From a bacterium (GTDB lineage: Bacteria > Myxococcota_A > Bradymonadia > UBA7976 > UBA1532): a stretch of 64,000 bases of DNA. The position numbers were made by a program, and so were the translations under genes. The DNA is taken from NCBI GenBank assembly GCA_030427205.1, contig JAUHXC010000017.1:147807-211806 (forward strand), read 5' to 3'. Each line of letters begins with the position of its first letter. The first letter of the stretch is position 1. The notes under the pieces are model-generated. The model saw nothing but the letters and a program-made list of their open reading frames with translations, did no database searches and was not told the DNA's origin. Below are positions 62,080-64,000 of the stretch, one piece after another.

Positions 62080-62296
62080 GCCTTGCCTTTCGTCTCATGC
62101 GTATGCCATGGCGACCCGATGGCGACCTGAAACATACGCTAGCACGGCTGGCTGCGCCGACTGTCTTGCATGGCGGTTACGGCAAGCGGTCCTGGGCCGC
62201 GGACGGTCCGCCCTGCGGGCGTTGACCTTTCTCGGTGCTCGGCCGCCGCTGATCTTGTGATTGACTGCAAGGCTCAGCCACCTTTGGAGGGTCATC

Positions 62297-63529
62297 ATGT
62301 CAGTCGAGAAGCAAACCGCCGCCCACCTGCTGCATACGACCCGGATGACCGTGATGCTCGCCGCCGAGGCGAAGGCGCGCGAAGAGAAGGCGCGCGAAGA
62401 GGACGCGGCGCGCCGGTCGGCCGCGGCTGCGACCCGGCACGCGGCCGGCGCGGCGTCGAGGGGGCAGAGCGCCGAGCTCAACGGGCAGCAGCCGTCGGCG
62501 CCCACCGACGCGGCGGGCGCGCAGTCGGCCGAGATGAACCAGCAGCTGTCGTATGCCGAGGCGAAGGCGCTGCTCGCCGGCGGGCTGGGCAAGGCCGACC
62601 CCTTGGTGTGCGAGGCGCCGCCCGAGCCAGAGCCGATAACACTCATGGACCTCGACGACGTGCGCTTCGATGGCTCGGTCGAGGGCGGTACGGCCGACGC
62701 CGAAGGCCAGGCGGAGACACACCTCGACGCGCTGCGCAAAGGCCTGGCTCAGGGGGTGCGCGGCACGAGCGGGGAGGCGGCGCGCTACACGGTCGACGCG
62801 GGCGACAGCCTGTGGAAGATCGCCGAAAAGCTGTACGGCGACGGTGCCGCGTGGATCGAACTGCGAGACGCCAACCCCGAACTCGGCGATGGAGAACTGC
62901 TCTACCCCGGGCAGGAGTTGGTGATCCCGATGAGCGAGTCCGAAAAGGCCGACGGCTCGTCGTTGAACATGGAGGCGCTCGACGACCCGTGTGGTCCACT
63001 CGGTTCGAAGGTCAGCGCGGTCTCGCAGTCGGTCTACGTGGGCACCTATATGGTCGGGAACGGGATGGTGACCGTCACCGCCGATGCGAATGCCAGCCTG
63101 GCCGTCCAGCCGGTCGGGCAGACGTGCGCGATGGTCGCCAACGTGGGGCAGGCCGCGATCGACTACTCGGCGATCGCCGATGGGGCGCTGACCAACGCGT
63201 TCACCCTCAGCATTGGCGAGGAGCGGCTCAAACTGGCCGCCTCCTTCGCCAGCGAGCTCGGCGAGGCCTCCATCTCGTTCGAGCCCGTTTCCCGAATGGT
63301 CGCGACGTGGTCCAACATCCCCGTCTCACTCGAGCACGGCGGCTGGCGGCTGAGTGGGAAGCTGGGTCTGAGGGTGAACTTCGACTATATGCCAGGCAGC
63401 TACGCCGAGCCGATATCTGCTCCGGAGGTGTTCTGGGCCGTCCTGCCGGCAGCCAGGATCAAGTGGCTTGTCCCGTTGAAGTGGAAGCCGCAGCAGGTCC
63501 CGGTCAAATGGGTCCCGGCCGCCACCTGA
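62297..63529 (+). CDS. LysM-domain protein, possible injection-system cargo or adaptor
   Basis: The 410-residue product starts at 62297 with GGAGG six bases upstream. It has no signal peptide. An N-terminal Ala/Glu-rich helix is followed by a disordered segment, a single LysM domain (about 164-211: YTVDAGDSLWKIAEKLYGDG, then LYPGQELVIP) and a beta-rich C-terminal half of about 190 residues (SVYVGTYMVGNGMVTVTADA and following) without a recognised family. LysM proteins without export signals often occur in contractile-injection loci as tube or baseplate adaptors. Divergence from the DUF4157 gene across a 217-bp gap supports such a link. Confidence 0.65.
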   Translation: MSVEKQTAAHLLHTTRMTVMLAAEAKAREEKAREEDAARRSAAAATRHAAGAASRGQSAELNGQQPSAPTDAAGAQSAEMNQQLSYAEAKALLAGGLGKADPLVCEAPPEPEPITLMDLDDVRFDGSVEGGTADAEGQAETHLDALRKGLAQGVRGTSGEAARYTVDAGDSLWKIAEKLYGDGAAWIELRDANPELGDGELLYPGQELVIPMSESEKADGSSLNMEALDDPCGPLGSKVSAVSQSVYVGTYMVGNGMVTVTADANASLAVQPVGQTCAMVANVGQAAIDYSAIADGALTNAFTLSIGEERLKLAASFASELGEASISFEPVSRMVATWSNIPVSLEHGGWRLSGKLGLRVNFDYMPGSYAEPISAPEVFWAVLPAARIKWLVPLKWKPQQVPVKWVPAAT

Positions 63530-64000
63530 GCGCGCAGAATCCGAGGTCGCTTCCATGCGCGTGGCAGCCGGTTGCGCCGCTGAACAGCCGAGCACGTTTC
63601 GAGGGCGGGGTCGGGGTCGACTTCGGGCGCTTGGCGACCGGCGCCGACGCGGACGGGCGCGCAGATTTCGAAGCCGGACCGGCGCGATTCGGGGTCGGGG
63701 GTCGACTTCGGGCGGACGGCGGCGGGTGAAGGCGCTGGCGGCGGCGTGATTTTTAGTCGGCGAGCGGCGGCATGGCGGGGTCGGGGGTCGACTTCGGGCG
63801 GACGGCGGCGGGTGAAGGCGCTGGCGGCGGCGCAGATTTTAGTCGGCGAGCGGTGGGATGGCGGGGTCGGGGGTCGACTTCGGGCGGACGGCGGCGGGTG
63901 AAGGCGCTGGCGGCGGGGTGATTTCTGGTCGGCGAGCGGCGGCATGGCGGGGTCGGGGGTCGACTTGCGGCGGACGGCGGCGGGTGAAGGCGCTGGCGGC
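63530..64000. repeat. 86-bp tandem repeat, about 4.6 copies, running off the window
   Basis: After the LysM gene no supported gene is seen. Units beginning ggggtcgggggtcgacttcg start at 63691, 63777, 63863 and 63949, exactly 86 bp apart, and a degenerate copy starts near 63605. Each unit contains GTCGAC, gcggcgggtgaaggcgctgg and a short T-rich part (gatttttagtcgg). The unit length is not a multiple of three, so it is unlikely to be coding. The array continues past the end of the window. Confidence 0.9.

Noticed and set aside
62095..62739. Minus-strand 214-codon frame opposite the LysM gene
   Set aside because: Ser/Ala-rich shadow. The plus strand has a good ribosome site and a LysM domain.
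63604..64000. CRISPR array
   Set aside because: The 86-bp units are contiguous tandem copies without unique spacers, and no cas genes are near.

Overview
The window is about 71% GC by eye and reads as chromosome from a Gram-negative member of the Myxococcota. It encodes outer-membrane barrels, many lipoproteins, a Hanks-type kinase and a three-gene polyunsaturated fatty acid (PUFA) synthase in the order known from Sorangium and Aetherobacter. No rRNA, tRNA, CRISPR array, integrase or insertion sequence was recognised.

Region by region. 1-4.8 kb: the end of a DoxX-like gene, then a periplasmic Cys-containing protein and a membrane Ser/Thr kinase (minus strand), divergent from a membrane-anchored CHAT (caspase-like) protein. 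The kinase and the CHAT protein end in the same eight-cysteine module. 4.8-5.6 kb: a repeat-rich intergenic region with three evenly spaced palindromic sites, followed by a VWA protein. 7.4-8.6 kb: a divergent regulator/hydrolase pair in which both genes have lost their 5' ends at one junction. 8.6-11.3 kb: a lipoprotein, purU and a TetR regulator. 11.4-28.5 kb: pfaD-pfaA-pfaC, encoding a trans-acting enoyl reductase, a KS-MAT-5xACP-KR-DH protein and a KS-CLF-AT-multiple DH-acyltransferase protein.

28.5-45.4 kb: a Tat-exported protein with a c-type cytochrome-like lipoprotein; a two-TM protein with a CARF-like domain; a LysR regulator and cupin; nadC with a FadL-like porin; a metallopeptidase; a 153-bp concentric palindrome; plsY; a barrel/coiled-coil pair; a DHH-like protein; a cytochrome P460-like lipoprotein; a phosphodiester glycosidase; and a glutathione transferase. 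45.6-51.6 kb: two translationally coupled surface proteins, one collagen/LamG and one Cys-repeat lipoprotein.

51.6-60.2 kb (minus strand) is the most striking part. Four tightly packed genes encode a PtuA-like ATPase, a PtuB-like HNH nuclease with an added C-terminal region, a single polypeptide joining DrmA-like helicase and DrmB/DUF1998, and a DrmC-like PLD nuclease. No methyltransferase is visible. This looks like a Septu/DISARM hybrid anti-phage operon. 60.3-63.5 kb: a PDZ protein, a DUF4157 (eCIS-type) protein with a possible C-terminal effector domain, and a LysM protein. The window ends in an 86-bp tandem repeat.

Functional assignments rest on motifs read by eye; no database search was possible.
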